Shown here one piece after another: positions 1-11,488 of a DNA stretch of 64,000 nt (position 1 is the first letter of the stretch; every line of letters begins with the position of its first letter). Origin of the DNA: Streptomyces hydrogenans (GTDB lineage: Bacteria; Actinomycetota; Actinomycetes; Streptomycetales; Streptomycetaceae); contig NZ_BNBS01000038.1 in NCBI RefSeq assembly GCF_014656075.1, forward strand, positions 1 through 64,000. Direction: 5' to 3'. The notes beneath the pieces are model-generated. The model saw only the letters and a list, made by a program, of their open reading frames with translations. It was not told where the DNA came from and made no database searches. The position numbers were made by a program, and so were the translations under genes.

Positions 1-198
1 GTGGCTACGCCACCCGCACACCGAGCCTGCTGCGCAGGCTCGGTGATGGTCCGTCCGCTGCGCTCCCGGACCAGTGGGACTTCGTCCCGCTACCAGGCTT
101 CCGCTTCGCTCCAACCTGGCTGGCGGGTCCGCTGCGCTCCCCCGCCTGACGGTCCTTCCGGCTGCGCCTCCAGAACCGTTGGGCCCGCGATACGGGCC
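1..198. repeat. Telomere-like array of seven tandem palindromes
   Basis: Seven short palindromes follow one another almost without gaps at 1-13, 21-43, 48-72, 73-91, 93-119, 122-146 and 149-179, with an eighth weaker one at 182-198. The first seven close on a three-base TNC loop (TAC, TGC, TGC, TTC, TTC, TGC, TGC), so the complementary strand has GNA triloops. The units at 48-72 and 122-146 share one plan: a 6-bp stem, a TCC/TCC internal loop, then GC-TGC-GC. Canonical Streptomyces telomeres carry such palindromes, with GCA loops on the 3' overhang; that would be the minus strand here, consistent with a left end. The sequence is not the archetypal CCCGCGG-type end, so this is an inferred non-canonical or sub-telomeric array. 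Confidence 0.6.
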
Positions 199-246
199 TG
201 GCTGGTTAGGAGAGGGGTGGGGTCGCTCGTTCGTGTGGGTTTCAGT

Positions 247-279
247 GTACATGCTGCATCAGGTTGATGCAGCATGTAC
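247..279. promoter_or_regulatory. Perfect 15-bp inverted repeat upstream of the first gene
   Basis: The arms at 247-261 and 265-279 are perfect reverse complements separated by GGT. Each outer end is GTAC and the arms include ATGCTGCAT. The repeat is only moderately G+C-rich, unlike its surroundings, and lies about 70 bp before the start at 351, so it is most easily read as an operator. It has no T-run on either side, which argues against a terminator. Confidence 0.55.
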
Positions 280-350
280 CGTTGGCGGAAACACAGGACA
301 CCCCCAGACCACCGGGGAACCTCCATAAATTCCGAGAGGAACGACCGCAG

Positions 351-1040
351 ATGACCGGTCACCAGGAATCTACCGGACCTGACCCTGCGCTGAGCAGCGA
401 TTCTGTGTGCCGGGTGACGGAGTACCAGACGGCGGGCGTCAACGCCCGGTTGAGGCTGTTCGCGCTCCTGCAGGCGCAGGGCGTGCCCGCGAGTGAGGCG
501 GACGACCTGGTGGCCGCGCTGGAGGCCGGGGCCGTCGCCGGGGCGCAGTGCGAGGTGGTGGAGCTGGACGGGATGACGCCGGCCTCCCGTGGCCCGCTGT
601 TCGAGGACGGCTGGGACGAGGGCGTCAGGACCGTGAGCGAGGCCCTGGTGGACATCGCGGACCGGGGATGGTCCCGGCGCGGCGGCCGGTCGGCGGGGGC
701 CGCTGAGCTGGCCGTACATATCGCGGACGTGAGGCAGCTCGAGCGGGCCGACCTGGTGCGCCTGGAGGCGTTCGTGCGGGAGACCGTGCTGCCGGCCACG
801 CACCCGCACACCACGGCGCGACGCCGGGTCCTGGAGGCGCTGGGCGAGGCCGGCGGTCTGTGCACCGCGCGCACGGTCAACAGCGACGGGGACGTCATGG
901 TCTGCACGCTCGAGGCCGGGCACTACGACCCGGACGACAAGCCGCCCTTCAAGGACGGCCAGCCCGGCGACTGGCACAAGGCGGACGCGTCGATCTGGAA
1001 CGACGCGAGTGCGGCCTGCACGCCGCACGCGGCCATCTGA
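351..1040 (+). CDS. Hypothetical protein, 229 aa, with a Cys/His-rich C-terminus
   Basis: I chose the ATG at 351 because GAGAGGA lies about 10 bases upstream; the frame stays open further back but without a comparable site. The protein is acidic and mostly helical. Its last ~60 residues hold a Cys/His pattern (LCTAR, MVCTLEAGHYD, DWHKADASIW, ACTPH) that resembles C-termini of other actinobacterial plasmid and phage proteins and could bind zinc. The helicase gene follows after 37 bp in the same direction, so the two may be co-transcribed. Function unknown. Confidence 0.75.
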   Translation: MTGHQESTGPDPALSSDSVCRVTEYQTAGVNARLRLFALLQAQGVPASEADDLVAALEAGAVAGAQCEVVELDGMTPASRGPLFEDGWDEGVRTVSEALVDIADRGWSRRGGRSAGAAELAVHIADVRQLERADLVRLEAFVRETVLPATHPHTTARRRVLEALGEAGGLCTARTVNSDGDVMVCTLEAGHYDPDDKPPFKDGQPGDWHKADASIWNDASAACTPHAAI

Positions 1041-1077
1041 AAAACCACGGGAATTCAGGCTCAGGGGAGGCGAGAGA

Positions 1078-3738
1078 ATGTCAGTGATTCCGCTCAAGGA
1101 ACACCAGGTAGACCAGCGCGCCGCGTTTCGTAGGTGGGTGGGATTTCCTGCAAGATCATCTGTGCCTCCGCAGGGTGCCCGGTGCACGATCGTGTCCGCG
1201 ACCGGCTCGGGCAAGACGATCATGGCCGCCGCGTGCGCGCTGGAGTCGTTCGCGGAAGGGCGGATCCTCGTCACCGTCCCGACCCTGGACCTGCTCGTCC
1301 AGACCGCCCAGGCGTGGCGCCTGGTGGGTCACCGGGCCCCGATGGTCGCGGTGTGCTCGCTGGAGAACGACCCTGTCCTGGGCGGACTGGGGGTGCGGAC
1401 CACCACCAACGCCATCCAGCTCGCCCTGTGGGCCGGGGCCGGACCGGTCGTCGTGTTCGCCACGTACGCCTCCCTGGTAGACCGCGAGGACCCGGAGGAC
1501 CCGACGGGCCGGGGGAAGGTTCGCGGGCCGCTGGAGGCCGCACTGGCGGGCGGGGAACGGCTCTACGGCCAGCGCATGGACGGCTTCGACCTCGCCATCG
1601 TCGACGAAGCCCACGGCACCGCCGGTGATCTTGGCCGTCCGTGGGCGGCGATCCACGACAACGCCCGGATCCCCACCGACTTCCGCCTGTACCTCACTGC
1701 GACCCCGCGTATCCTCGCCGCGCCCCGGCCGCAGAAGGGCGCGGACGGCCAGGAGGTGGCGCTCGCGACCATGGCCGACGACCCGGACGGCACCTACGGC
1801 GCGTGGCTCGCCGAGCTCGGACTGTCGGAGGCGATCGAGCGGGAGATCCTCGCCGGGTTCGAGATCGACGTCCTGGAAATCCACGACCCCTCCCCCGTTC
1901 TCGGCGAGTCCGAGGAGGCGCGGCGGGGCCGGCGCCTGGCGCTGCTGCAAACCGCGCTCCTGGAGCACGCCGCCGCCTGGAACCTGCGCACCGTCATGAC
2001 CTTCCACCAGAAGGTGGAGGAGGCCGCGGCGTTCGCGGAGAAACTGCCCGAGACGGCGGCCGAGCTGTACGTCACCGATGCCTCCGACGCGGACCTGGCG
2101 GCCGCGGAGAAGCTGCCCGCGTCGTCGATCGAGGCCGAGTTCTACGAGCTGGAGGCCGGCCGCCACGTACCCCCGGACCGGGTGTGGTCGGCGTGGCTGT
2201 GCGGCGACCACCTCGTCGCCGAGCGCCGGGAAGTCCTGCGGCAGTTCGCCAACGGCATCGACGCCACCGGGCACCGGGTCCACCGCGCCTTCCTCGCCAG
2301 CGTGCGCGTGCTCGGAGAGGGCGTCGACATCACCGGCGAGCGTGGAGTCGAGGCGGTGTGCTTCGCCGACACCCGCGGCTCCCAGGTCGAGATCGTGCAG
2401 AACATCGGGCGCGCGCTGAGGCTCAACCGCGACGGCAGCACGAAGGTGGCCAGGATCATCGTGCCCATCTTCCTGGGGCCCGGCGAGGACCCCACCGACA
2501 TGGTCGCCTCCGCCAGCTTCAAGCCCCTCGTCGCCGTGCTCCAGGGCCTGCGCTCGCACGACGAGCGCCTGGTCGAGCAACTCGCATCCCGCGCGCTCAC
2601 GAGCGGCAAGCGCAAGGTGCACCTGCGGCGCGACGAGGACGGGCGGATCGTCGGCGCTGACGACACCGTCGACGGCGAGGACCAGGAGGACGACGGCACC
2701 GACGCCGCTGCCGAGTCGGCCCTGCTGCACTTCTCCAGCCCGCGCGACGCCGCGACCATCGCCGCCTTCCTCCGGACGCGGGTGTACCGGCCGGAGTCAC
2801 TGGTGTGGCTGGAGGGCTACCAGGCCCTCATCCGGTGGCGGAAGGAGAACGAGATCACCGGCCTCTACACCGTCCCCTACGACGTCGAGGTCGCAGTCGG
2901 CGTCACCAAGGACTTCCCCCTCGGACGCTGGGTGCACCAGCAGCGCAAGGCGCTGAGGGCCGGCGAGCTGGAGGACCGGCGCAAGACGCTGCTGGACACC
3001 CCGGAGGCCGGGATGGTCTGGGAGCCCGGCCAGGAGGCGTGGGAAGCCAAGCTCGCCGCGCTCCGTTCGTACCGGCGGGCGACCGGACACCTCGCGCCGC
3101 GGCAGGACGCGGTGTGGGGCGAAGGCGAGGAGATGGTGCCCATCGGGCAGCACATGGCCAACCTCCGCCGCAAGGGCGGCCTGAGCAAGGACCCGAAGCG
3201 GGCCGCGGAACGCGCCAAGCAGCTGGCGGCGATCGACGAGGACTGGGACTGCCCGTGGCCGCTGAACTGGCAACGGCACTACCGCGTTCTCGCCGACCTC
3301 GTCGACGCCGACGGAGTGCTGCCCTACATCGCGCCCGGCGTCGTCTTCGACGGCGATGACATCGGCACCTGGAGGTGGAGGCAGCAGGAACCGGGCACCT
3401 GGAGGCAGCTTCTGCCCGAGCAGCAGGAGCGGTTGGCGAAGCTGGGCGTGCAGCCCGACAAGGCGCCCGACCCCGCCCCTGCGGCCAGCCGCGGGACGAA
3501 GGGGCCGAGCAAGGCACAGCAGGCATTCCAGCGCGGCCTGGCAGCCCTCGCCCAGTGGGTGGAACGGGAGGGCGTCGACCGTCCGGTGCCGCGCGGCCAC
3601 GCCGAGGAGATCGTGGTCGACGGCGAGACGGAGCCGGTGGCCGTGAAACTGGGCGTATGGGTCTCGAACACGAAATCAAGGAGGGGTCGGCTGGATGCCG
3701 ATCAACTCGCTGCTCTGGCCGCTCTCGGCCTTGACTGA
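1078..3738 (+). CDS. DEAD/DEAH-type SF2 helicase with helicase-associated repeats (TtrA-like)
   Basis: 886 aa from the ATG at 1078, preceded by GGGGAGG. Walker A is ATGSGKT at residues ~41-47, the DEAH box is at ~176-179 and TATPR at ~207. A second RecA-like lobe includes a QNIGRALR-type motif VI. The C-terminal third carries helicase-associated repeats, roughly 650-736 (conserved end: PWPLNWQRHY) and 817-880. Helicases of this build lie near the ends of Streptomyces chromosomes and linear plasmids (TtrA, linked to transfer of linear replicons). Its position 1.1 kb from a palindrome array supports that reading; a role in end processing or conjugation is inferred. Confidence 0.85.
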   Translation: MSVIPLKEHQVDQRAAFRRWVGFPARSSVPPQGARCTIVSATGSGKTIMAAACALESFAEGRILVTVPTLDLLVQTAQAWRLVGHRAPMVAVCSLENDPVLGGLGVRTTTNAIQLALWAGAGPVVVFATYASLVDREDPEDPTGRGKVRGPLEAALAGGERLYGQRMDGFDLAIVDEAHGTAGDLGRPWAAIHDNARIPTDFRLYLTATPRILAAPRPQKGADGQEVALATMADDPDGTYGAWLAELGLSEAIEREILAGFEIDVLEIHDPSPVLGESEEARRGRRLALLQTALLEHAAAWNLRTVMTFHQKVEEAAAFAEKLPETAAELYVTDASDADLAAAEKLPASSIEAEFYELEAGRHVPPDRVWSAWLCGDHLVAERREVLRQFANGIDATGHRVHRAFLASVRVLGEGVDITGERGVEAVCFADTRGSQVEIVQNIGRALRLNRDGSTKVARIIVPIFLGPGEDPTDMVASASFKPLVAVLQGLRSHDERLVEQLASRALTSGKRKVHLRRDEDGRIVGADDTVDGEDQEDDGTDAAAESALLHFSSPRDAATIAAFLRTRVYRPESLVWLEGYQALIRWRKENEITGLYTVPYDVEVAVGVTKDFPLGRWVHQQRKALRAGELEDRRKTLLDTPEAGMVWEPGQEAWEAKLAALRSYRRATGHLAPRQDAVWGEGEEMVPIGQHMANLRRKGGLSKDPKRAAERAKQLAAIDEDWDCPWPLNWQRHYRVLADLVDADGVLPYIAPGVVFDGDDIGTWRWRQQEPGTWRQLLPEQQERLAKLGVQPDKAPDPAPAASRGTKGPSKAQQAFQRGLAALAQWVEREGVDRPVPRGHAEEIVVDGETEPVAVKLGVWVSNTKSRRGRLDADQLAALAALGLD

Positions 3739-3966
3739 GCGGCTTGACGTTGACTGCCGGAGTGGGCCCATGCTGACGGTGAACCCAAGCCAGGGTGTCA
3801 AGGTATTGGTGATCACCCTGCTCACTCCTGATTGCGGGCCCAGGCTCGCGGCGCGCACGCATCCGGCCCCGAGGGGATGGCCCACGCCACCTTGGGATGC
3901 AGCTTTTCGACCTCGACTGTGTGCAAGCAGGTAGACACAGCACGTGTTGCGTGAGGAGACTGGATC

Positions 3967-5164
3967 ATGGTCTTTCAGGTGTCTCACGACGCGTCGGCCT
4001 CTGCACTGGGCTACCTCTACCAGGCGAAGTGGGCGCTGCTGGAGTTGTTTCGGGGGTCATCGGAACGACCTGACGGAGCGATCAGTCTCGAGTTGCATGA
4101 CGACGTGGCGTGGGAGGTAGCCGACCGTCCTGTCGACCTGCTGCAGACCAAGCTTCATCAGCGCTCGACCCGCACTCTGGGCGATCGCGATGACGATCTG
4201 TGGCGCACGATCCGATCGTGGATGGATACCCATGATCCCGGTGATGTAGAGGGGCCGTGGCTGACGCTCGTCACCACCCAGCATGCTCGCGAAGGTTCGG
4301 CAGCAGCGGCGCTGCGCAGCCCGAGCAGGGAGCCTGGTGTGGCTCTGCGACGGCTTGAGACTGCTGCGGCAGCGTCGAAATCGGAGAAGACTGCTGAGGC
4401 TAGGGCGCGCTTCCTCGCCCTATCGGCTGGTGAGCGTGCGACGTTCGTTCAACGCATGCGTGTTATCGACGGCACCCTCGGCATCGACGATCTCGATGCG
4501 GCTGTGAGGAAGTGGCTGCTGTTTACTCTCCCATCCGACGAGGGTGCGCAAGCGACGTTCATGGAGCAGTTGTGGGCATGGTGGTACGACCAGGTCGTCG
4601 AGATGCTGCAGAAGCGCCGGACGAGCGTGTCGGTGGGGATGGTGCATCGTCGGGTTGAGCAGATCCGGGATGACTACGCCGCGGATCGTCTCCCTACTCT
4701 GGTAGAGCGGAGCGACTGGCAGGCTGCCCAGCAGGAGGGCGTGGACTATAGCGAGCGGTTCTTCGTCCATCAGCTGCGGTGGGTCAACCTTGGCCGGCGG
4801 GAGCTTGAGAAGGCGATGATGGACTACTACCGCGCCTATAACCAAGCAGTGGCCTGGGCCGACAATGACCTGATCGGCCTAGATGAACTGGAGCGCTATC
4901 AGGCCGATTTGGTCGACGAGTGGGAGCGGCTCTTTGCCCGCATGGTCCGCCGGCTTCCAGCGGATGCGAGCGAGCAGGATCGGCAAGATTCGGGGGAAGA
5001 GCTGCTGTGGCAGGTGCTGGACAGCGTGACGGTCAGGATTAGGGACCAGTACGACCAGGTCTTCTTTCACCGCGGCCAGCATCACTGCCTGGCGGATGAA
5101 GCCCGGGTGGGGTGGCATCCCGAGTTCTTGCAGAGGGTCCAGGACCTGACCATCGGCACGGTAC

Positions 5165-5172
<8 letters not shown>
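3967..5172 (+). CDS. ABC-3C system component with N-terminal PD-(D/E)XK-like domain
   Basis: 401 aa; GAGGAG precedes the ATG at 3967. The N-terminus (GYLYQAKWALLEL, then LELHDDVAWE at ~42-51 and LLQTKLH at ~58-64) has the E..DD...QxK layout of Cap4-like PD-(D/E)XK nuclease domains. The remainder is a helical domain of the sort joined to it in ABC-three-component systems, a conflict-system class defined by comparative genomics. It overlaps the next gene by 8 bp and heads a three-gene operon. A nuclease-effector role is inferred; activity depends on the D/E-QxK residues, which are present. Confidence 0.8.
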
Positions 5173-7617
<2,445 letters not shown>

Positions 7618-7619
7618 CC

Positions 7620-8157
7620 GCCCGTCCGCTCCACCCAGTTCCGCTCGATGTCCTCGCCGGAGCAGTCGAAATCACCACGGCAAGGTGGGCTTCGCGCTAC
7701 TCGTGGGCGACGCGGTCACAGACGATGTCGGCGTAGGACTGGGAGCTGAAGCCGCGGACTACGAGCACGGGGATGCCCGCGAACTCGAGCCAGCCGGTCA
7801 GCTGCTGCCGCAGGGTGTCCTTCTCCGCAGCGAAGTACAGGGCTTGCTCCTGGCCCGCCGTGCGGTCCAGGCGGAACCAGTCGGGCATCTCCCGCACGAA
7901 AGCGTCCGCGTCCGGCCAGGCCGGCGGGACGTGGTCTTCGCGGACGGTGTCGATCAGGTCAGGGAAGCGGCCCTCGGGGCGGCCCTGGGCCAGCTGCGAG
8001 GACAGCCGCCGGTACATCGGCGGCGTATGCGGCAGCACCCCTCGGCCGCGAGCCGGTACATCGCCTGTCGCAACGTGACCTTGAGCGGCGCGTATCCGTC
8101 CACGATCTGCCGCGTCCGTTCCACAACGAGGGGCCACTGGATCCGTTCACGAGCCAT
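7620..8157 (-). pseudogene. Decayed Toprim-domain gene, truncated at the ABC-3C operon
   Basis: Starts MARERIQWPLVVERT at 8157 and runs to a Toprim-like GDFDCSGED motif near 7640-7665, but only by changing frame. There is a one-base loss in a G-run near 8040, a TAG at 7697, a second shift near 7680, and the sequence ends at ERTGG-stop, a few bases from the 3' end of the DUF3732 gene. Intact actinobacterial relatives as I know them continue for about 100 residues past this point. Multiple lesions plus an abrupt end indicate a genuine remnant. The junction probably marks where the ABC-3C operon was inserted or flanking DNA was lost. Confidence 0.75.
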
Positions 8158-8481
8158 ACCGGTACATGTCCCCCTGCGCGCGGCGGCTGGCCCGGGATAC
8201 GGATAGATCTCCCCCCTCGGCTATCGCGAGGTAAGAGGTGTCGTTTCCCGAAGAGGGCTTGCCCATGGGCTTTGACCTGCACGAATGGAAGATCACCGGA
8301 TTCGGGGGTCCCACCTCCAGTCACATCTGCGGTCCCCGCCTAGTACGCCTGTGGAGGCAACCCTCTAGCCCCCTTCCGGTGCAACCCTCATGGATGTTCT
8401 CTTACCGTCGGGACCTTCGGAAAGGCGTGGCTGGTGACTGCGTTGCGCCGATAGGGTCGCCCGGTACAAAGGGGGTTGCTG
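8158..8481. other. 324-bp intergenic region upstream of the PD-(D/E)XK gene
   Basis: No convincing gene on either strand. It should hold the promoters for the decayed minus-strand gene and the plus-strand gene at 8482. Apart from AAAGGGGG at about 8468-8475, the ribosome site of the next gene, I recognise nothing specific. Confidence 0.5.
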
Positions 8482-9786
8482 ATGGGCAACAAGGTCGTGA
8501 CTCTGCCGGAGATCCCGAAGGCTGGCGAGGACCTCGAGGACTACATCGCCGCGCTGTTCCAGGCGTCCGGTCACTTCGTGGAGAAACAGATCATCGAGAG
8601 GGATCCGGCCGACATCCTCGAGCTCGACATCTTCGCGACCTACTACGGAGCGGACGAGGCTCTGCGACGGCTGATCGAGGTCAAGGGCGGGAGATGGGGC
8701 TTCACAGACCTGTTCAAGGTGGTGGGGTGGATGCAGTACCTGGACCTTGAGCATGGGGCCTTCTTCATGACCCAGTGGGATGACCGGGAGTCCGCTACGC
8801 GGAAGATGAAGCCCCTAGGCCTGGATGTCGTGTGCTTCGACGACTTCGAAGCCGCTCCGCAGCTGTTCACGGACAAGGGGTACGGCTCCTTCGCGGATCC
8901 GCGGCTGATCAGTCTGTGGCGGCACTCGTACGGAGTCGAGCGCAAGTTCGTCAAGCTCATCCACAAGCAGGAGCGCGCCGGGCACGAAGGGGCCAAGGCC
9001 GCGAAGACGTACCACCGTCAGATCAACAACGGCACCTTCTTCGCCAGGGCCCCCGAGGAGTCGCTGGCTCTGCTCTACGAGGCGTACGGCGAGCATCCCA
9101 AGCTGACCCTGGGCTACGCACGCGAAATCGACGGCGCAGACTTCGACCCGCACGCGGTCGCGAGCGACAGTCCGAGCTGTCAGGCTGCGATCCGGTACGG
9201 CAAGCACCCCGAACTCCAGGCGTGCATGTACCTCGAGCACCGGGCCCGGCTCGCCATCCTCAAGGCCGCCGTGGACTACGCACTCGCGCATCCCGACGGC
9301 CCTCCCGAGTTCCGCATGTCGGAGGATGGGAAGTCGTTCTTCTTTCAGGGGCTGACCTACCACGTCCTGCCGGGCACGTTCCACGACGGCATCGCATGGC
9401 TGCGAGAGCAGCCGAACTTCGCGCGGTACGCGACCTTCTGGCAGCAGTTCCTGTGGGGGTGGGGAGGGTTCTACCTTGAGGACAGGACGGGCGAGGAGTT
9501 CGAGTGGATGGCGAAGTACTCCGGCATCCCCGCCGACGAGATTCCCACGGCCCTCGAAGCCTTCGACCGCTTCTTCCCGATCACGAATGGCTGGCTCACC
9601 ACCCCGGGCAACACCGACATCCATATGCTGAAGATGGTCCCGTGGATCTTCCAAGGCATCGGAGCCCACCAACGTCGCATCCAGTACAACCTGGTCAAAA
9701 GCCTGCGTGAGCTGCAGCCGAGCTCCTGGTACACGGCCTCCGACCTTTCGAAGCGCATCAACTGCGCGGTCGACTTCCTGCTGTAG
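8482..9786 (+). CDS. Stand-alone protein with a restriction-endonuclease-like N-terminus
   Basis: 434 aa from the ATG at 8482, 6 bp after AAAGGGGG; a TTG two codons earlier is less likely. The N-terminal ~110 residues look like a PD-(D/E)XK fold: LELDIFATYY (~46-55) followed by LIEVKGGRWGF (~64-74) supplies D...EVK. The remaining ~320 residues are aromatic-rich and unrecognised (WQQFLWGWGGFYLEDRTGEE). It is monocistronic, downstream of the ABC-3C island. A DNA-cleaving defence role is plausible but inferred; no methylase is nearby. Confidence 0.7.
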   Translation: MGNKVVTLPEIPKAGEDLEDYIAALFQASGHFVEKQIIERDPADILELDIFATYYGADEALRRLIEVKGGRWGFTDLFKVVGWMQYLDLEHGAFFMTQWDDRESATRKMKPLGLDVVCFDDFEAAPQLFTDKGYGSFADPRLISLWRHSYGVERKFVKLIHKQERAGHEGAKAAKTYHRQINNGTFFARAPEESLALLYEAYGEHPKLTLGYAREIDGADFDPHAVASDSPSCQAAIRYGKHPELQACMYLEHRARLAILKAAVDYALAHPDGPPEFRMSEDGKSFFFQGLTYHVLPGTFHDGIAWLREQPNFARYATFWQQFLWGWGGFYLEDRTGEEFEWMAKYSGIPADEIPTALEAFDRFFPITNGWLTTPGNTDIHMLKMVPWIFQGIGAHQRRIQYNLVKSLRELQPSSWYTASDLSKRINCAVDFLL

Positions 9787-10084
9787 GGGTGACACCGGCC
9801 CGTACTTTCTCCCACGGATCGCCAACAACGCCGCCCTGAACCTCGCCCGCAGACGCCCCTAGTAAGCCCCTCACAGCCGCACACAAAACACTCCCGCCAA
9901 GGAAAACGCCCTCCCAACCTCACAGGTCACCCCACGCCAACCCGTGTGGTGAGCGAAGCCGCCCCCACTCACCACAGGTCGAGCTTGAAGGAGGCCGGGG
10001 AGAGGGGCAGCGCCTGGTGCTCGCCCTGCTCGGCGTCACCTCGTGCGTAAGCCGCCGAGGTCCGCACGCCCGCCCGCGTCCCAC

Positions 10085-10549
10085 TCACGCCTGCCCGGCC
10101 GTCGGCTCCCACAGGGGGCGGGCGCGTCCGGTCCCGCTGCAGTGGAAGCACAGGCCGCTTCCCGGCGTGCTGCGGGCACCGACGGTGCCGGCGGCGTGGT
10201 GGAAGAGCCGGGTGAGGCCCGCGGCGTGGGCCTCGTGGAGCGGGAGCTCCTGCCGTCTGCCGAGGGTGACCTCCAGCGCGACGCCGGGGCCGGTGAAGTG
10301 GGCGTGCATGCCCCCGGTGATCGCACGGAGCGTCTCGTTCACCTCGCGCATCGACTCCGCGCCGGACAGTTGCACCCGGGCCGCGAGGACGGTGTCGTCG
10401 GCCGCGGCGAAGGACAGCAGCCCGGCCGGGCGGGCGAGCGGCCCGACGCGGCCCACGGGGTCGGGATGGGTGTGGTGGAGCTGGGCCAGGGCGTGCCACA
10501 GGTCGCCCGGCAGATCCTGGGGTGCGGTCTCTTCTCGGCTGCGTCTCAT
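10085..10549 (-). CDS. Hypothetical protein, 154 aa (copy 1 of a duplicated gene)
   Basis: Starts MRRSREETAPQDLPGDLWH and ends in a Cys-containing tail (LCFHCSGTGRARPLWEP). No family recognised. A diverged paralogue lies at 12131-12597 (minus), about 80% identical by eye, with the same distant upstream hairpin; only this copy keeps an intact frame. The frame stays open upstream to 10618, but the conserved segment shared by both copies begins here. Confidence 0.65.
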   Translation of the reverse strand: MRRSREETAPQDLPGDLWHALAQLHHTHPDPVGRVGPLARPAGLLSFAAADDTVLAARVQLSGAESMREVNETLRAITGGMHAHFTGPGVALEVTLGRRQELPLHEAHAAGLTRLFHHAAGTVGARSTPGSGLCFHCSGTGRARPLWEPTAGQA

Positions 10550-10680
10550 ACGGCCCTGTGTAGGGCCTCCTCGGGCCGATGAGCGCCGGGTAGGCCCGCC
10601 CGTCCCGCGCGGTGGCACGCGGACTTCGGGGCCTGTTCCGCCCGCCGGGCAGCCCGCCCCGCGCCATGAGAGAGGAGGAG

Positions 10681-10711
10681 AACACCTCCCCTGTCCTACA
10701 GGGGAGGTGTT
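10681..10711. terminator. Strong hairpin, 14-bp stem
   Basis: Arms 10681-10694 and 10698-10711 are perfect complements around CCT. A diverged copy occurs at 13149-13178 in the duplicated module. There is no long T-run; it may act as a bidirectional terminator or mRNA-stability element 5' of the minus-strand gene. Confidence 0.5.
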
Positions 10712-10953
10712 AGCAGCAAGATCGACTGACCCACGGCCCCTGGCCTGCGCAGACGCGGGGCCGGCTCGGCAAGGGGGGCAACCGGTGACGCGACCTGAGC
10801 GGTACGCGTACCCCGCGCCGGGTCAGTACCGGGCGGGGCCGGGGAAGATCTGCTGATTCGGTGCGGATCCGGGGCTGGAAGCGTCAACTTCCGTGAACTG
10901 CGGTAGCGTTCCGCGCCGTAATGAGTGGCCTGTCCGAGAACGGAAAGGGACCT

Positions 10954-11346
10954 ATGTCTGTACTGAAGCGCATGGGTGTGGTCGGCGCGAGCGCCGTCGT
11001 ACTGGTCGGGGCGGTAGCGTCACCCGCTTCCGCGGCGGATCTGACACTCTCGATCCCCGGGGGCTCCATGAAGCACGTCGACGACGGCGACATCTTCAAG
11101 GTCTGCGACACCAGAGGGGACGGGCACGGCATCTACGGCGAACTCTGGTACGACTCGTTCTACACCACCGGCGGCTACAAGCTCGTCCTGAAGCTGTCGG
11201 ACGGCGGTGACTCCGGTTGCGACAGTGCAGTGCACGACATCGGCAACAACGGTCATTACGTCATGAGCGTCTGTTCCGGAAGTTATCCGTCGGGCCCGTG
11301 GCCCAACCGCAGCACCTGCACCCACTCCGCAGGGTTCAACGAGTAG
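10954..11346 (+). CDS. Small secreted protein, 130 aa, four cysteines
   Basis: GGAAAGGGA precedes the ATG at 10954. A Sec signal peptide is clear: MSVLKRM, a hydrophobic core, then SPASA-ADL (cleavage near residue 27). The mature ~103 residues contain four cysteines (KVCD, SGCD, SVCS, STCT), enough for two disulfides, and many Gly, Asp and Tyr. It lies between the two copies of the duplicated module. Function unknown; an extracellular factor is inferred from the signal peptide. Confidence 0.8.
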   Translation: MSVLKRMGVVGASAVVLVGAVASPASAADLTLSIPGGSMKHVDDGDIFKVCDTRGDGHGIYGELWYDSFYTTGGYKLVLKLSDGGDSGCDSAVHDIGNNGHYVMSVCSGSYPSGPWPNRSTCTHSAGFNE

Positions 11347-11488
11347 GCAGCCTGAGGGCGGCCCGGCAGCCGGGCCGCCCCTCGGTTCTGTAGGCGGCCG
11401 CCAGCGCGTGGCGTCGACTCCGGTCGCCAAACCCGTGTACGCGGTCCTGGCCCCGTAGTGGTCGTCCCACCAGTGGGCCCGGGCCGCC

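Noticed and set aside
1156-2730. Long minus-strand open frame opposite the helicase gene
   Set aside because: Shadow of high-G+C codon bias; no motifs, while the plus frame has complete helicase motifs.
9969-10685. Minus-strand frame ending in ALPLSPASFKLDLW
   Set aside because: The ending looks protein-like and may be a remnant, but the rest overlaps the better-supported 10085-10549 gene in another frame.
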